Below are positions 44,242 through 53,192 of a stretch of 64,000 bases of DNA, piece after piece. The translations under genes and the position numbers were made by a program. The stretch's first letter is position 1. Each line of letters starts with the position of its first letter. Source of the stretch: Paenibacillus endophyticus (GTDB lineage Bacteria; Bacillota; Bacilli; Paenibacillales; Paenibacillaceae); assembly GCF_014192395.1 (NCBI RefSeq), contig NZ_JACHXW010000008.1, positions 62,001-126,000 of the forward strand, read 5' to 3'. Below the pieces are notes generated by a model that worked only from the letters and a program-made list of their open reading frames with translations, was not told the origin of the DNA and ran no database searches.

Positions 44242-44292
44242 ATAATAAGGAAATGTTAAGCCACTGTCACCTTAAACTGGAATTATTGTAAA
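44242..44292 (-). promoter_or_regulatory. PhoP-box-like promoter of phoX
   Basis: On the minus strand hexamers stand in strict 11-bp phase: TTTACA (44287-44292), a poor TCCAGT (44276-44281), GTGACA (44265-44270), TTAACA (44254-44259). Six bases further on is a -10-like TATTAT (44242-44247). PhoP in Bacillus binds direct repeats of TT(A/T/C)ACA in this phase just upstream of the -10 element. Together with a phosphatase gene this is a convincing Pho promoter. Confidence 0.75.
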
Positions 44293-44467
44293 CGAGGGAA
44301 TGATTCTCATTGCTGTTTTTGCTGTAATGCAGTGACAACGAGATGACAATACTGTATTCGAAACGGACTGTATCCGCTCATGCCCTCCAAATTGCTTTAA
44401 AGCAGCATCCCTGTTATTTTTAAATCAGTTTTTGATTTCCGAACAATAGACGGAGGAATGAATAAAG

Positions 44468-45484
44468 ATGCCTTGGTACACGATTGGAATAGGAATCGCA
44501 GGTTTGGCTGTTCTGCTAGTCGTTTTATTAACTGCGATCAGCTACTACTTCTATAACATAGCCATAAAACGAAATGCGAAGGATTTTCTTAGCGGCAATC
44601 CAGATTTGGCGCAAATCCAAAGCGACGGCAACGAAGCAGAAGGTCCCTCATCGCTAGCGGGTGCCTTTGAGTCTGCGCCGATGGTGGAAACAGGCGCCGA
44701 ATGGGTCGAGAAGCAGAGCTATGAAACCTTGCGCATCACCTCACATGACGGACTACGCTTAGTCGGTTATTATCTAGCCGCTAAAAACCCGACAAACCAT
44801 ATCGTCATTCTCGCGCATGGATATTCCGCGCAAGGCAAGGATATGGGCATCATAGCCAAGTTTTACTATGAGAAGCTAGGGTTCAACGTGCTGATGCCTG
44901 ATGATCGCGGCCATGGCAGCAGCGACGGAAACTATATCGGCTTTGGATGGCCGGACCGCAAAGATTATTTGCAATGGATTGGTAAGATGCTCGAGGTGGT
45001 TGGTGCACGCGCGCAGATTGCTTTGCATGGCATTTCGATGGGAGGGGCTACCGTGATGATGGTAAGCGGCGAACAGCTTCCGAAACAGGTAAAGGTCATT
45101 GTGGAAGATTGCGGATATACTTCGGTCCATGACCAGCTACGCTACCAACTGAAACGCATCTATAAGCTGCCGGCTTTTCCCATTCTTTCAGCCACCAGCT
45201 TGCTGACCCGTCTACTGGCAGGCTATCGCTTCAAAGAAGCGTCCGCGCTTACGCAGCTGGAGAAAAACAAGCTTCCCACGCTTTTTATTCACGGTTCAGA
45301 AGATACCTTTGTTCCTGTCGAGATGGTGTGGCGGCTGTATGAAGCCTGTAAGGCAGATAAAGCTTGCTACATAGCAGAAGGCGCGGGGCATGGACTTGCT
45401 TATGCTACGAACACGCCGGCATATGAACAAGCAGTTGTCGACTTTATTGGCCGCCATATGAGAGTAGGCCAATCTCCTGCATGA
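44468..45484 (+). CDS. Alpha/beta hydrolase, membrane-anchored
   Basis: A 338-residue hydrolase with an N-terminal membrane helix (residues 5-28), so the enzyme domain is probably attached to the membrane. It has the nucleophile elbow GISMGG near residue 193, DDRGHGSSDG upstream, the Asp in HGSEDTFVP and the His in GAGHGLAY. It is similar to YqkD-like serine hydrolases; substrate unknown. It is transcribed divergently from phoX. Confidence 0.92.
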   Translation: MPWYTIGIGIAGLAVLLVVLLTAISYYFYNIAIKRNAKDFLSGNPDLAQIQSDGNEAEGPSSLAGAFESAPMVETGAEWVEKQSYETLRITSHDGLRLVGYYLAAKNPTNHIVILAHGYSAQGKDMGIIAKFYYEKLGFNVLMPDDRGHGSSDGNYIGFGWPDRKDYLQWIGKMLEVVGARAQIALHGISMGGATVMMVSGEQLPKQVKVIVEDCGYTSVHDQLRYQLKRIYKLPAFPILSATSLLTRLLAGYRFKEASALTQLEKNKLPTLFIHGSEDTFVPVEMVWRLYEACKADKACYIAEGAGHGLAYATNTPAYEQAVVDFIGRHMRVGQSPA

Positions 45485-45545
45485 CACGCTGCTTCGTGAG
45501 CCATACTGTGTAGATATACAGGCTACATGAAGCAGGGGGATGACA

Positions 45546-46136
45546 ATGAATGAGCAAAAATGGCGGATACCGGCTAATGAAGGCGTCGGCTTGCGTTTAG
45601 AAAGAGGACAGATTTTAAGAGTAACAGACGTGGAAGGCGAACAAGTTGCTGACCTAGTCGCATTTCTAGCAGACGATAGAAGTGAACGGCTAGATCCCGG
45701 GGTAACGATGGACGTCCTTCATGCGATGAAAGTGAAAGTCGGCGATATGCTTTACTCTAATAAATACAGGCCTATACTAACTATTATTGCCGATAAAGTC
45801 GGACAGCATGACTTTATCAATTCCGCCTGCCGCCCCGAAATGTATGAGTTTTCATACGACAAACCAAAGCATGCGAGCTGCTACGACAACTTGAACCAGG
45901 CGCTTGCACCATACGGTATTCCTGCGCCTGATCAGCATTATTCCTTCAACCTTTTTATGAACACGGTTATTGATCCTTCCGGCCAAATCAGCGTCGAGCG
46001 CCCGCTTTCCAAAGCTGGTGACTATATCGAGCTGCGTGCTGAATTGGATTTGATTATTGCCATATCTGCTTGCCCCTGCTCCGAGAGCGCCTGCAATGGT
46101 TTCATATGCACGCCTATCGAAGCAGAAATCGTTTAG
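45546..46136 (+). CDS. DUF1989 protein (urea carboxylase-associated family)
   Basis: A 196-residue protein of the DUF1989 family. Characteristic parts are GEQVADLVAF, the conserved NLNQALAPYGI, FNLFMN and the C-terminal SACPCSESACNG, which could bind metal. Family members lie beside urea carboxylase or guanidine-related genes, and their exact role is not established. I choose the ATG at 45546, six bases after AGGGGG; another ATG two codons upstream is too close. It stands 127 bases before a YqcI/YcgG gene on the same strand. Confidence 0.85.
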   Translation: MNEQKWRIPANEGVGLRLERGQILRVTDVEGEQVADLVAFLADDRSERLDPGVTMDVLHAMKVKVGDMLYSNKYRPILTIIADKVGQHDFINSACRPEMYEFSYDKPKHASCYDNLNQALAPYGIPAPDQHYSFNLFMNTVIDPSGQISVERPLSKAGDYIELRAELDLIIAISACPCSESACNGFICTPIEAEIV

Positions 46137-46263
46137 CTTCTTCTACCTCGAACGCTTCGTTTATCAGCCATTTTTGCAGCTTTGCCGCTGACGCAGGCAT
46201 TCACCTATAAAACCTCCTTCGCATAGTATGCTTCGTCGTACTTTCTGAAGGGGGTATTTATTT

Positions 46264-47037
46264 ATGCCCAAGTTAACAAGCAAAGCATGGCTTGATGAGC
46301 ACTTATACGAACTGCCAGACTGGCAGCAGGAAGCTTTCCGCCAATTTGCCAACATGATCGACGATCCGGCTGGCAGCTTTCCCTGCATTCCAGGCCGCCA
46401 TGGCTTTCTCAATAACAATTTAAGATTCGGGTTCGCATCTGATCCAAGGGAAGAGAATGCCATTAACATCGTATCGGAATTGCTTCAGCAATATGGCGAT
46501 ATTTCGCGTGAGACGGGAAAATACGCCTCTCTCGTCATTTTTTTCGAAACGCCTGCTGAGTGCCTAGATACTTATACTATGGATCAGTACGAGGTTCTGT
46601 TCTGGTCCGTTCTAAGCCGCATCAGCGCAAAGGACGATGCACCTTGGCCGGAAGGTATCTCCACCGATCCTGCCCATCATTCTTGGGAATTCTGCTTTAA
46701 CGGGCAGCCATATTTCGCCTTCTGCAGCACGCCTGCTCATACCGTTCGCAGAAGCCGTCAATCCCCTTATTTCACCATCGCCTTTCAGCCGCGCTTCGTA
46801 TTCGAGAAAATCAATGATTCCACAGCCTTTGGGCGCAATATGAGGAAGCTCATCCGCGAGAAACTGGTGGAGTATGATGGCATACCTGCACATCCATCGC
46901 TCAAATGGTATGGGCAGGAGGATAATCAAGAGTGGAAGCAATATTTCTTGCGGGATGATGAGAGCGCTCCTTCCAAATGCCCTTATACTTATATGAAAAA
47001 AAAAGTTAAAGGACTGGGTCGGCTCTTTCATAAATAA
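46264..47037 (+). CDS. YqcI/YcgG family protein
   Basis: A 257-residue protein of the YqcI/YcgG family. The family includes heme enzymes that N-hydroxylate guanidino groups (for example DcsA and GntA, from memory). Conserved-looking parts are GSFPCIPGRHGFLNNNLRFGF near residues 38-58, IFFETPAE, the internal HHSWEFCFNGQPYFAFCSTPAHTVRRSR and HPSLKWYG. No signal or membrane helix is seen. A ribosome site AAGGGG precedes the ATG. It may act with the preceding DUF1989 protein. An enzymatic role is inferred, not shown. Confidence 0.8.
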   Translation: MPKLTSKAWLDEHLYELPDWQQEAFRQFANMIDDPAGSFPCIPGRHGFLNNNLRFGFASDPREENAINIVSELLQQYGDISRETGKYASLVIFFETPAECLDTYTMDQYEVLFWSVLSRISAKDDAPWPEGISTDPAHHSWEFCFNGQPYFAFCSTPAHTVRRSRQSPYFTIAFQPRFVFEKINDSTAFGRNMRKLIREKLVEYDGIPAHPSLKWYGQEDNQEWKQYFLRDDESAPSKCPYTYMKKKVKGLGRLFHK

Positions 47038-47198
47038 GGTTAGGGCAAGAGTAAGTATGAAGCTTGCTCTTGCTTACCAACCCTCTATATCGTGTGATCC
47101 GAATAATGAGCGGGCTTTTCTCGGATCGCCCATACATAACCGGAAGCCCGCTTCGATATGCTTAACTAAAAGCATGCGAGTGCAAAGGAGGCTGAGGA

Positions 47199-48053
47199 AT
47201 GGGTCCTTTCTCCCCTGATTTGTTACAGGGAAAAGTCATTTTAATTACAGGCGGCGCGACCGGCCTTGGGCGGGCAATGGGTGAGACGTTCATCGCACAT
47301 GGGGCGAAGCTTGCCATTGCCAGCCGCAAAGAGTCTATGCTCCAGCAAGCAGCCGATGCGATGGGATCCGAAGCTTGTCCCGTGTTCTACAAAAGCTGCG
47401 ATGTGCGCGACCCCCTCCAAATTCAAGCACTTATCGATGCCGTCGAAGATCAGCTCGGGCCAATCGATGTGCTCGTCAACAATGCTGCCGGCAATTTCAT
47501 CAGTCCAACAGAACGCCTCTCTCCGAAAGCGGTGGATTCGGTTCTGAACATCGTGTTGCATGGAACCTTCTATACGACACTAGAGGTAGGCAAGCGATGG
47601 ATCGAACAAGGAAGAAACGGCACCATGCTGAATATCGTAACCACTTATGCTTCTACCGGCTCTGGCTATGTCGTCCCTTCCGCAGCCGCGAAAGCAGGCG
47701 TCCTGGCTCTCACAAGATCGTTAGCGGTGGAATGGGCGAAATACGGCATTCGTCAGGTTGCAATAGCACCTGGACCCTTCCCTACTGAAGGCGCTTGGTC
47801 ACGCCTGTCTCCCACTGCTGCGCTGGAAGAGCAAATGAAAGCTCGAATTCCTCTCGGTCGCGTAGGAAACAAAGAAGAGCTGGCAAACCTAGCCGCTTAT
47901 CTCGTTTCTGATTATGCGGCTTATATGAACGGCGAAGTGGTTACGATTGACGGCGGGGAGTGGCTGCAAGGAGCCGGTCAGTTTAACGGACTATCCGCAG
48001 TGGCAGATGAGGAATGGGATTCGCTTGCTGAATTAACACGCAAAGGCAAGTAA
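47199..48053 (+). CDS. SDR oxidoreductase, 2,4-dienoyl-CoA reductase-like
   Basis: A 284-residue short-chain dehydrogenase. The Rossmann site is TGGATGLGRAMG near residues 18-29, NNAAGNF follows, and the active-site segment reads YVVPSAAAKAGV in the manner of dienoyl-CoA reductases (DECR/FadH), with the conserved Lys present. It reduces 2,4-dienoyl-CoA in beta-oxidation of unsaturated fatty acids. A good AGGAGG site precedes the ATG, and the gene is monocistronic. Confidence 0.88.
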   Translation: MGPFSPDLLQGKVILITGGATGLGRAMGETFIAHGAKLAIASRKESMLQQAADAMGSEACPVFYKSCDVRDPLQIQALIDAVEDQLGPIDVLVNNAAGNFISPTERLSPKAVDSVLNIVLHGTFYTTLEVGKRWIEQGRNGTMLNIVTTYASTGSGYVVPSAAAKAGVLALTRSLAVEWAKYGIRQVAIAPGPFPTEGAWSRLSPTAALEEQMKARIPLGRVGNKEELANLAAYLVSDYAAYMNGEVVTIDGGEWLQGAGQFNGLSAVADEEWDSLAELTRKGK

Positions 48054-48069
48054 GGATACAAAAAAGAAA

Positions 48070-48103
48070 AACAGCTCATTTCTCAAGGAGAAATGAGCTG
48101 TTT
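48070..48103. terminator. Bidirectional terminator
   Basis: AAACAGCTCATTTCTC pairs with GAGAAATGAGCTGTTT around an AAG loop, with A/T-rich flanks on both sides. It terminates the SDR gene and the convergent repeat-protein gene. Confidence 0.92.
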
Positions 48104-48125
48104 TAGGGATTTAAACGATTGGTTG

Positions 48126-48467
48126 TTATTCTCCGTCAGTCTGCTCCATCGGACGAGCGCCGGGACCTCTGCCGCCAGAGCGGTTTCCACCGGTGCGATT
48201 GCCTTCAGTGCGGTTGCCACCAGTGCGATTGCCTGCAGTACGGTTTCCACCTGTGCGGTTGCCTCCAGTGCGGTTTCCACCACTGCGGTTGCCTCCAGTA
48301 CGGTTGCCACCGGTGCGGTTGCCTGCAGTACGGTTTCCACCTGTGCGGTTTCCACCAGTGCGGTTGCCTCCAGTGCGGTTTCCGCCTGTGCGTTCCCCTC
48401 CCGTGCGATTGCCGCCTGTACGATTGCCATTCGAGCTGCTTGCTGCTTTTTTCTTGTCTTTTGCCAT
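48126..48467 (-). CDS. GNRTG pentapeptide-repeat basic protein
   Basis: A 113-residue low-complexity protein. After MAKDKKKAASSSN come 17 pentapeptides of the form GNRTG (variants GERTG, GNRTA, GNRSG, GNRTE), then GRGPGARPMEQTDGE. Each repeat has one Arg, so the chain is strongly basic and probably disordered. AGGAGG stands ten bases before the ATG at 48467, which makes this frame the coding one; the other open frames in the same DNA lack it. The DNA is a set of 15-bp repeats that may expand or contract. I know no family. Confidence 0.7.
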   Translation of the reverse strand: MAKDKKKAASSSNGNRTGGNRTGGERTGGNRTGGNRTGGNRTGGNRTAGNRTGGNRTGGNRSGGNRTGGNRTGGNRTAGNRTGGNRTEGNRTGGNRSGGRGPGARPMEQTDGE

Positions 48468-48600
48468 ATGCGTAATACCTCCTAATAGAAGCTACTTACA
48501 ACATATGATGCAACTCTAGCTTTTGTAACAAGGCAAATGATTGTTTTATAGAGTTATAGAATCGAAGGCCTCTTGTTCACCGAATGGAAGCAGCTTGAAT

Positions 48601-49482
48601 CTAAAATGAAGAGACTCGGCTTCTTATTAGTTCTATAAACTTCCTTGCCGCAAAACCAATATATTTTTCCTTATGATAAATCAGTCCAATCGTTCGTTTA
48701 ATAGAGGGATTGATGATCTTAACGGTTTGAATGGCATCCGATTTATGAATCGATATTAACGTTCTCGACAGTATCGAAACGCCTGCTTTTGCCTGAATAA
48801 GGCTGAAAATGGTCTCCATCGCATCCGTTTCAACGATTGGATTCAATACGATGCCGACTGCTTTGTAAGCATTGTCCGTCTGCTCCCTGCATTTATAGGT
48901 TTTGGGGAACAGAATAAATGGCTCTTGTGAGATATCTTCCAATTGAACGGATTCGAGCGCAGCGAGCGGATGTTCATGGGAAAGCGTTAAAAACAATTCC
49001 TCCTCATACAACGGTACGGAAACGATCCGCTCATCGATGACAGGCAATATAGTGAGCGCCACATCGAGCTCATTGTGCACGACACGCTCTACGACTTCAT
49101 CCGTCCCCCATACCTTCATCTGGATGTCAGGGAACTGCGCATGGAATTGCACCGTGGCTGCCGACACAAGCGCGTTCAATTCACCCGGCAGCGCGCCTAT
49201 TGAAAGGCTGCCGCGCTTGAGCGTTTGCAGCTCTTCCATTTCACCCTTTGCACTAGCCATGCTTTGAAAGATATGTTCGCAGTGCTTTAATAAAATAGCT
49301 CCTGCTTCCGTAACCATCGTTTTTTTACCGATCCTGTCAAACAGCTGAACACCCAGCTCATCCTCCAAGGCCTTTATTTGATGGCTTAAAGTTGGCTGAG
49401 TAACACCGAGCCGTTCAGAAGCACGAGTGAAGTGAAGCTCCTTGCACAATGCCTTGAAATACTCCAATTGTCTAATTTCCAT
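48601..49482 (-). CDS. LysR family transcriptional regulator
   Basis: A 293-residue LysR regulator. The N-terminal winged helix reads MEIRQLEYFKALCKELHFTR and LGVTQPTLSHQIKALEDELG, and the effector domain fills residues 90-293. It is similar in layout to CynR/CbbR-type members. It lies 91 bases after the HD-domain gene on the same strand, which it may control; two inverted repeats upstream of that gene are candidate targets. Confidence 0.93.
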   Translation of the reverse strand: MEIRQLEYFKALCKELHFTRASERLGVTQPTLSHQIKALEDELGVQLFDRIGKKTMVTEAGAILLKHCEHIFQSMASAKGEMEELQTLKRGSLSIGALPGELNALVSAATVQFHAQFPDIQMKVWGTDEVVERVVHNELDVALTILPVIDERIVSVPLYEEELFLTLSHEHPLAALESVQLEDISQEPFILFPKTYKCREQTDNAYKAVGIVLNPIVETDAMETIFSLIQAKAGVSILSRTLISIHKSDAIQTVKIINPSIKRTIGLIYHKEKYIGFAARKFIELIRSRVSSF

Positions 49483-49573
49483 AGAACCTCCGCGTACCCT
49501 TTTGATTCCCCATTATAAACAACAAAAACAGAAAAAACACCCATAAGCAGCGATGTCTTCCCTGTTTTGATTA

Positions 49574-50203
49574 TTACTCATTCCAAGGCGAATGCAAAAC
49601 ACAATCACAAAAGTTAGCCGGCTTAAATCCAGGAAGCAGCAACGTACAAACATCGGCTTTAATATTCCCGAAGGTCGTCTCCGGCTTATGCTTGAAGCCA
49701 TCAAGGAAAGAAGGCAAAATTTTGCTCTTGAATTGATCGCGCGGATACGCTTTTACTACTTTTTCACGGATCTCCTCCGCTATACTTTCAAAGTTCTCTC
49801 CCATCACGTCGTACCCGACTCCCGAATAGATAAGAGCCACCTCCGGCTCCTTGAACTGAGCAATGCCAATCGTTGTATGCAAGGCAATCGCATCCCAAAC
49901 AAGCCGAATGGAATCGTTAGGCACGCCATGCTGCTGGAGATAGCTCTTTGCTGCGTCGGCGCCGTCTACTTCAAAGCGTTTGTCCGGACTGCTATAATGC
50001 TTCGTTAGCCCCAAGTCATGAAACAATGCGCTAATGTAAAGCAGCTCTGGATCGAATGCAATGCCGGCATTCCTGCCTTGCAGCGCTCCGAACACATATA
50101 CCCGATGGGAATGGTTCCACAATAAATCATTGCCATGCTCGCGAAGAAGCTCTGCAGCCCCAAGCGCCAGCTTGCTATCTGGAATCTTGATATCCGCAAC
50201 CAA
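49574..50203 (-). CDS. HD-domain protein, cyanamide hydratase-like
   Basis: A 209-residue HD protein. Metal ligands are visible in WNHSHRVYVFG near residue 30 and ALFHDLGLT near residue 60, with a further His/Asp in IALHTTIGIA. The pattern resembles cyanamide hydratase (Ddi2/Cah-like) HD proteins, which turn cyanamide into urea. The frame starts at TTG (50201-50203), with AGGAGG 18 bases upstream, so the exact start is uncertain. Confidence 0.75.
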   Translation of the reverse strand: MVADIKIPDSKLALGAAELLREHGNDLLWNHSHRVYVFGALQGRNAGIAFDPELLYISALFHDLGLTKHYSSPDKRFEVDGADAAKSYLQQHGVPNDSIRLVWDAIALHTTIGIAQFKEPEVALIYSGVGYDVMGENFESIAEEIREKVVKAYPRDQFKSKILPSFLDGFKHKPETTFGNIKADVCTLLLPGFKPANFCDCVLHSPWNE

Positions 50204-50272
50204 ATTTGATATTACAACCAGCCTCCTAAAAACATTTATTAAGATAGCTTGATTGTAATGGAGGAATAATCA

Positions 50273-50306
50273 TTGATCAATATTATCGTTTCTATCAATA
50301 TGATAG
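50273..50306. promoter_or_regulatory. Paired inverted repeats upstream of the HD gene
   Basis: TTGATCAA (50273-50280) and CTATCAATATGATAG (50292-50306) lie in the 128-base gap before the HD gene. Such dyads are compatible with LysR-type binding, with the LysR gene just downstream of its likely target. Confidence 0.4.
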
Positions 50307-50331
50307 ATAAAACACATGATTCATTACAAAT

Positions 50332-52917
50332 CTAACACCTGCTATACCCGCAATTCGTACATTGCTTGCAGCCCTCGATGTTGATCAAGGCCGCCGAACC
50401 GCAGGATGGGCATAAATCTCTTAAGGACGCAGCTGCAGGATGATGGGCCTTACTCAGAGCTTTATCTAATGGAATATGGGTAGCAGCAGCTGTCTCCTCT
50501 CCGCTCTCCGCATGCAGCTCCAGCGCTTTGGCGACGGCGTCCGCAATGGACTCCACCCGGTTGGCGCCGAAACCGATTGCTCCCGAACCTCCAATCCCCT
50601 TTAAGTGCTTTACGAGCAGCTTCACCTTGTTCCCATGATCGCCGTAACGCAGAAATAATGAGCATACGCGCCCCAGAGCCTCCGCCATTGCGAATACGTC
50701 GGAGCCCGCTTTGCCTACATTCAGAAAGATCTCGCCCGGTGTGCCGTTCAAGTCATTAATCGTAATATAAGCCATGCCGAAAGGTGTGTTCACTTTATAG
50801 GTAGCCCCTCTTAACACCTGCGGTCTCCGCTTGTATTGTTTATCGAGCACTTGTTCAGCCGCTAAGTCGGGCACAACCGCTTCTACAAGATCCGCATCGA
50901 AATGATCGTCATGATCGGCGTCAGACGCCATAACAGCTGCCGACTCCGTCTCAACAGCTGTATGTTCATCCTCAAGCAATGCTCCGTTCTTCTCCGTTGA
51001 CAAGACTTGTACATCACGGCTTCCATCCCGATAGATCGTCACGCCTTTGCAGCCGAGCTCAAATGCAAGCTCATACAGCTTCCCTGTTTCTTCAACCGTA
51101 AAGTCAGCCGGGCAATTCGCTGTTTTCGAGATCGAACTGTCTACCCAGCGTTGGATAGCCGCCTGAACGCGAATGTGATCCTCCGCGGATAAGCTCATCG
51201 CCGTGACATAATAATCGGGGAGCTCCAACCCAGGATTGGCAGCCTTCCAATCTGCTGCAATAGGCACGTCTTGCTTGTCGTAGCCTAATCGGCTTTGTCT
51301 GTAATACTCGAATGCAAAATAAGGCTCAATCCCTGTCGAGGTTCCGACCATTGTCCCTGTGCTACCTGTCGGAGCCTGCGTAATGACCGTCACATTCCGC
51401 ATTCCCTTCTCGGAAACGGCTTCGCCAATTTCTGGAAACGCATGAATCAAATTTTTCATAAAGCCGCTCTGTACGTACTTATCCGCTTCGAAAGCTTGGA
51501 ATGAGCCTTTCTCCGCTGCAATTTCTGTAGACGCCAAATAAGACTCACGGGCCATAAACGCATACAGCTTATCGAGAAACGCCAAGGATTCCTTGCTTCC
51601 GTAACGAATTTCCAGCTTGATCATCAGCTCGGCCAGTCCCATCGTTCCGAGACCAATTCGGCGTTCAAGCTTCTGGTTGCGCTCATTTTCTTCGAAATGG
51701 TAAGGCGTCTTATCAATGACATTATCCAGAAACCGCACGGACCAGCGTGTCACCTGAGCAAGCTCCTCCCAAGCGACATCCTGTGTTTTCTCGTCGTAGA
51801 ACTGCGATAAATTCACGGCCGATAGGTTGCATACGCCCCAGCCAGGCAGTCCTTGCTCTCCGCAGGGGTTCGTGCTGACGATGGGGTTGAAATACCAGCT
51901 GTTCGACATTTGATTGTAATATTCCATAAAAACAACGCCAGGCTCCGCGGACTTCCAAGCTGCATCAATAATGGTTTGCCAAATATCGCGCGCACGCACC
52001 GTTTGATAATGGATGACTCTTTTCCCCAGCCTCTTCCATTCCTCCAGATCACCTGACCAGAGCTCGTCGTAGTCCTTCTCCTTCGTATCAGGAAATACAA
52101 GCTCCCAATCCGTGTCCTCCTTCACTGCCTGCATGAATGCATTGCTTACGCATACCGACAAATTCGCATTTGTAACTTGGCCCATCGTTTGCTTGACCGT
52201 AATGAACTCCAGCACATCCGGATGCCAATCATTCAGCATAAGCATTAATGCGCCTCTCCGGCTTCCGCCCTGCTCGATTAATCCCGTCGTATAGCTGAAC
52301 AATCCCCCCCAAGACACAGCGCCGCTCGAAGAACCATTAACTCCGGCTACGATAGCGCGGCGAGGACGAAGCGAGGATAGGTTCATGCCTACTCCTCCGC
52401 CCCGCGCCATGATCTCAGTCATATCGGACAAACTCGCCATAATGCCGCCACGGCTGTCTTTCGGCGAGGGAATGACGTAGCAATTAAACAAAGTCAGCTC
52501 TTCGCTTGCCCCGGCGCCTGCCGCGATTCTCCCGCCTGGAACCAACTTCCAATCATTTAGGATATATCTGAATTTCTCTCTCCACTCATCCTGTTTCTCT
52601 TGGCTCTCTTCAACGGATGCCATAGCTCCCGCAAGCCGGTCCCACATCTCCTCTGGCGTTTTCTCCACCGTCAAAGTGAGCTTCTCGATGCTCGACTCCG
52701 TTTGTTCGCCGTTTCTGAGCTTCACCTGTACCTGATTGCCGACGCGCGCGACCACTTCCCCCACTTCTTTTACAGGAAACTTCGGATCATCCTGCGTCAA
52801 TACGAGGACGGTGTCTCCAATCTTCGTCAGACTCGTGTCCGCGTTTTTCCAAGCATACCGGTCCAAAAATATTTTCTCGCTTAATCCCTCAAGGCGACTT
52901 CCTTCTGCTTTCCCCAT
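50332..52917 (-). CDS. nrdJ: Vitamin B12-dependent ribonucleotide reductase (class II)
   Basis: An 861-residue adenosylcobalamin-dependent ribonucleoside-diphosphate reductase. It holds the active-site Cys in LFNCYVIPSP, the NPCGEQGLPGWGVCNL segment near residue 355 with further redox Cys, a long C-terminal extension with a DUF-like regulatory part, and a C-terminal Cys-rich zinc motif CPSCGSAALINIEGCKQC. It makes deoxyribonucleotides using B12 without oxygen. The promoter region has an NrdR-like box, as for other nrd genes. Confidence 0.96.
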   Translation of the reverse strand: MGKAEGSRLEGLSEKIFLDRYAWKNADTSLTKIGDTVLVLTQDDPKFPVKEVGEVVARVGNQVQVKLRNGEQTESSIEKLTLTVEKTPEEMWDRLAGAMASVEESQEKQDEWREKFRYILNDWKLVPGGRIAAGAGASEELTLFNCYVIPSPKDSRGGIMASLSDMTEIMARGGGVGMNLSSLRPRRAIVAGVNGSSSGAVSWGGLFSYTTGLIEQGGSRRGALMLMLNDWHPDVLEFITVKQTMGQVTNANLSVCVSNAFMQAVKEDTDWELVFPDTKEKDYDELWSGDLEEWKRLGKRVIHYQTVRARDIWQTIIDAAWKSAEPGVVFMEYYNQMSNSWYFNPIVSTNPCGEQGLPGWGVCNLSAVNLSQFYDEKTQDVAWEELAQVTRWSVRFLDNVIDKTPYHFEENERNQKLERRIGLGTMGLAELMIKLEIRYGSKESLAFLDKLYAFMARESYLASTEIAAEKGSFQAFEADKYVQSGFMKNLIHAFPEIGEAVSEKGMRNVTVITQAPTGSTGTMVGTSTGIEPYFAFEYYRQSRLGYDKQDVPIAADWKAANPGLELPDYYVTAMSLSAEDHIRVQAAIQRWVDSSISKTANCPADFTVEETGKLYELAFELGCKGVTIYRDGSRDVQVLSTEKNGALLEDEHTAVETESAAVMASDADHDDHFDADLVEAVVPDLAAEQVLDKQYKRRPQVLRGATYKVNTPFGMAYITINDLNGTPGEIFLNVGKAGSDVFAMAEALGRVCSLFLRYGDHGNKVKLLVKHLKGIGGSGAIGFGANRVESIADAVAKALELHAESGEETAAATHIPLDKALSKAHHPAAASLRDLCPSCGSAALINIEGCKQCTNCGYSRC

Positions 52918-52948
52918 CTACAACGATTCCTCCTTCAGGTTATCGCGC

Positions 52949-52998
52949 TATAACCATATGTATCTCCATACTATGCGTTTAGCACAATATATTGTGTC
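52949..52998 (-). promoter_or_regulatory. NrdR-box-like repeats upstream of nrdJ
   Basis: CACAATATATTGTG (52983-52996) is a near-perfect match to the NrdR box consensus (acaCwAtATaTwGtgt). A degenerate site centred on CATATG (about 52955-52960) is 32 bases away, the spacing usual for NrdR box pairs. Confidence 0.7.
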
Positions 52999-53192
52999 GT
53001 TTAAACATTATACTATACTAGATATTGATTTTCTTGCTTCTGAATGGCGGAAACCAACAATCTCCTCCGCTTACATGCACACTCTCGCCAATTTGCTTGT
53101 CCATACTCTTTTTTATGCGGCATCTTATTATTATTGAATGAAAAGGCAATACTGATTACAACTTATCCCTTATACTGCGGAAGGAGCTGCAC

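Noticed and set aside
47109..47151. GAGCGGGCTT/AAGCCCGCTTC inverted repeat before the SDR at 47199
   Set aside because: It has a 22-base loop and no T-run; neither a terminator nor an operator can be argued from it alone.
48083..48519. Three further long open frames across the GNRTG repeat region on both strands, rich in Ala/Val/Thr, Cys/His/Leu or Arg/Pro/Leu
   Set aside because: A 15-bp repeat stays open in several frames at once. Only the 48467-48126 minus frame has AGGAGG at proper spacing and a non-repeat start and end.
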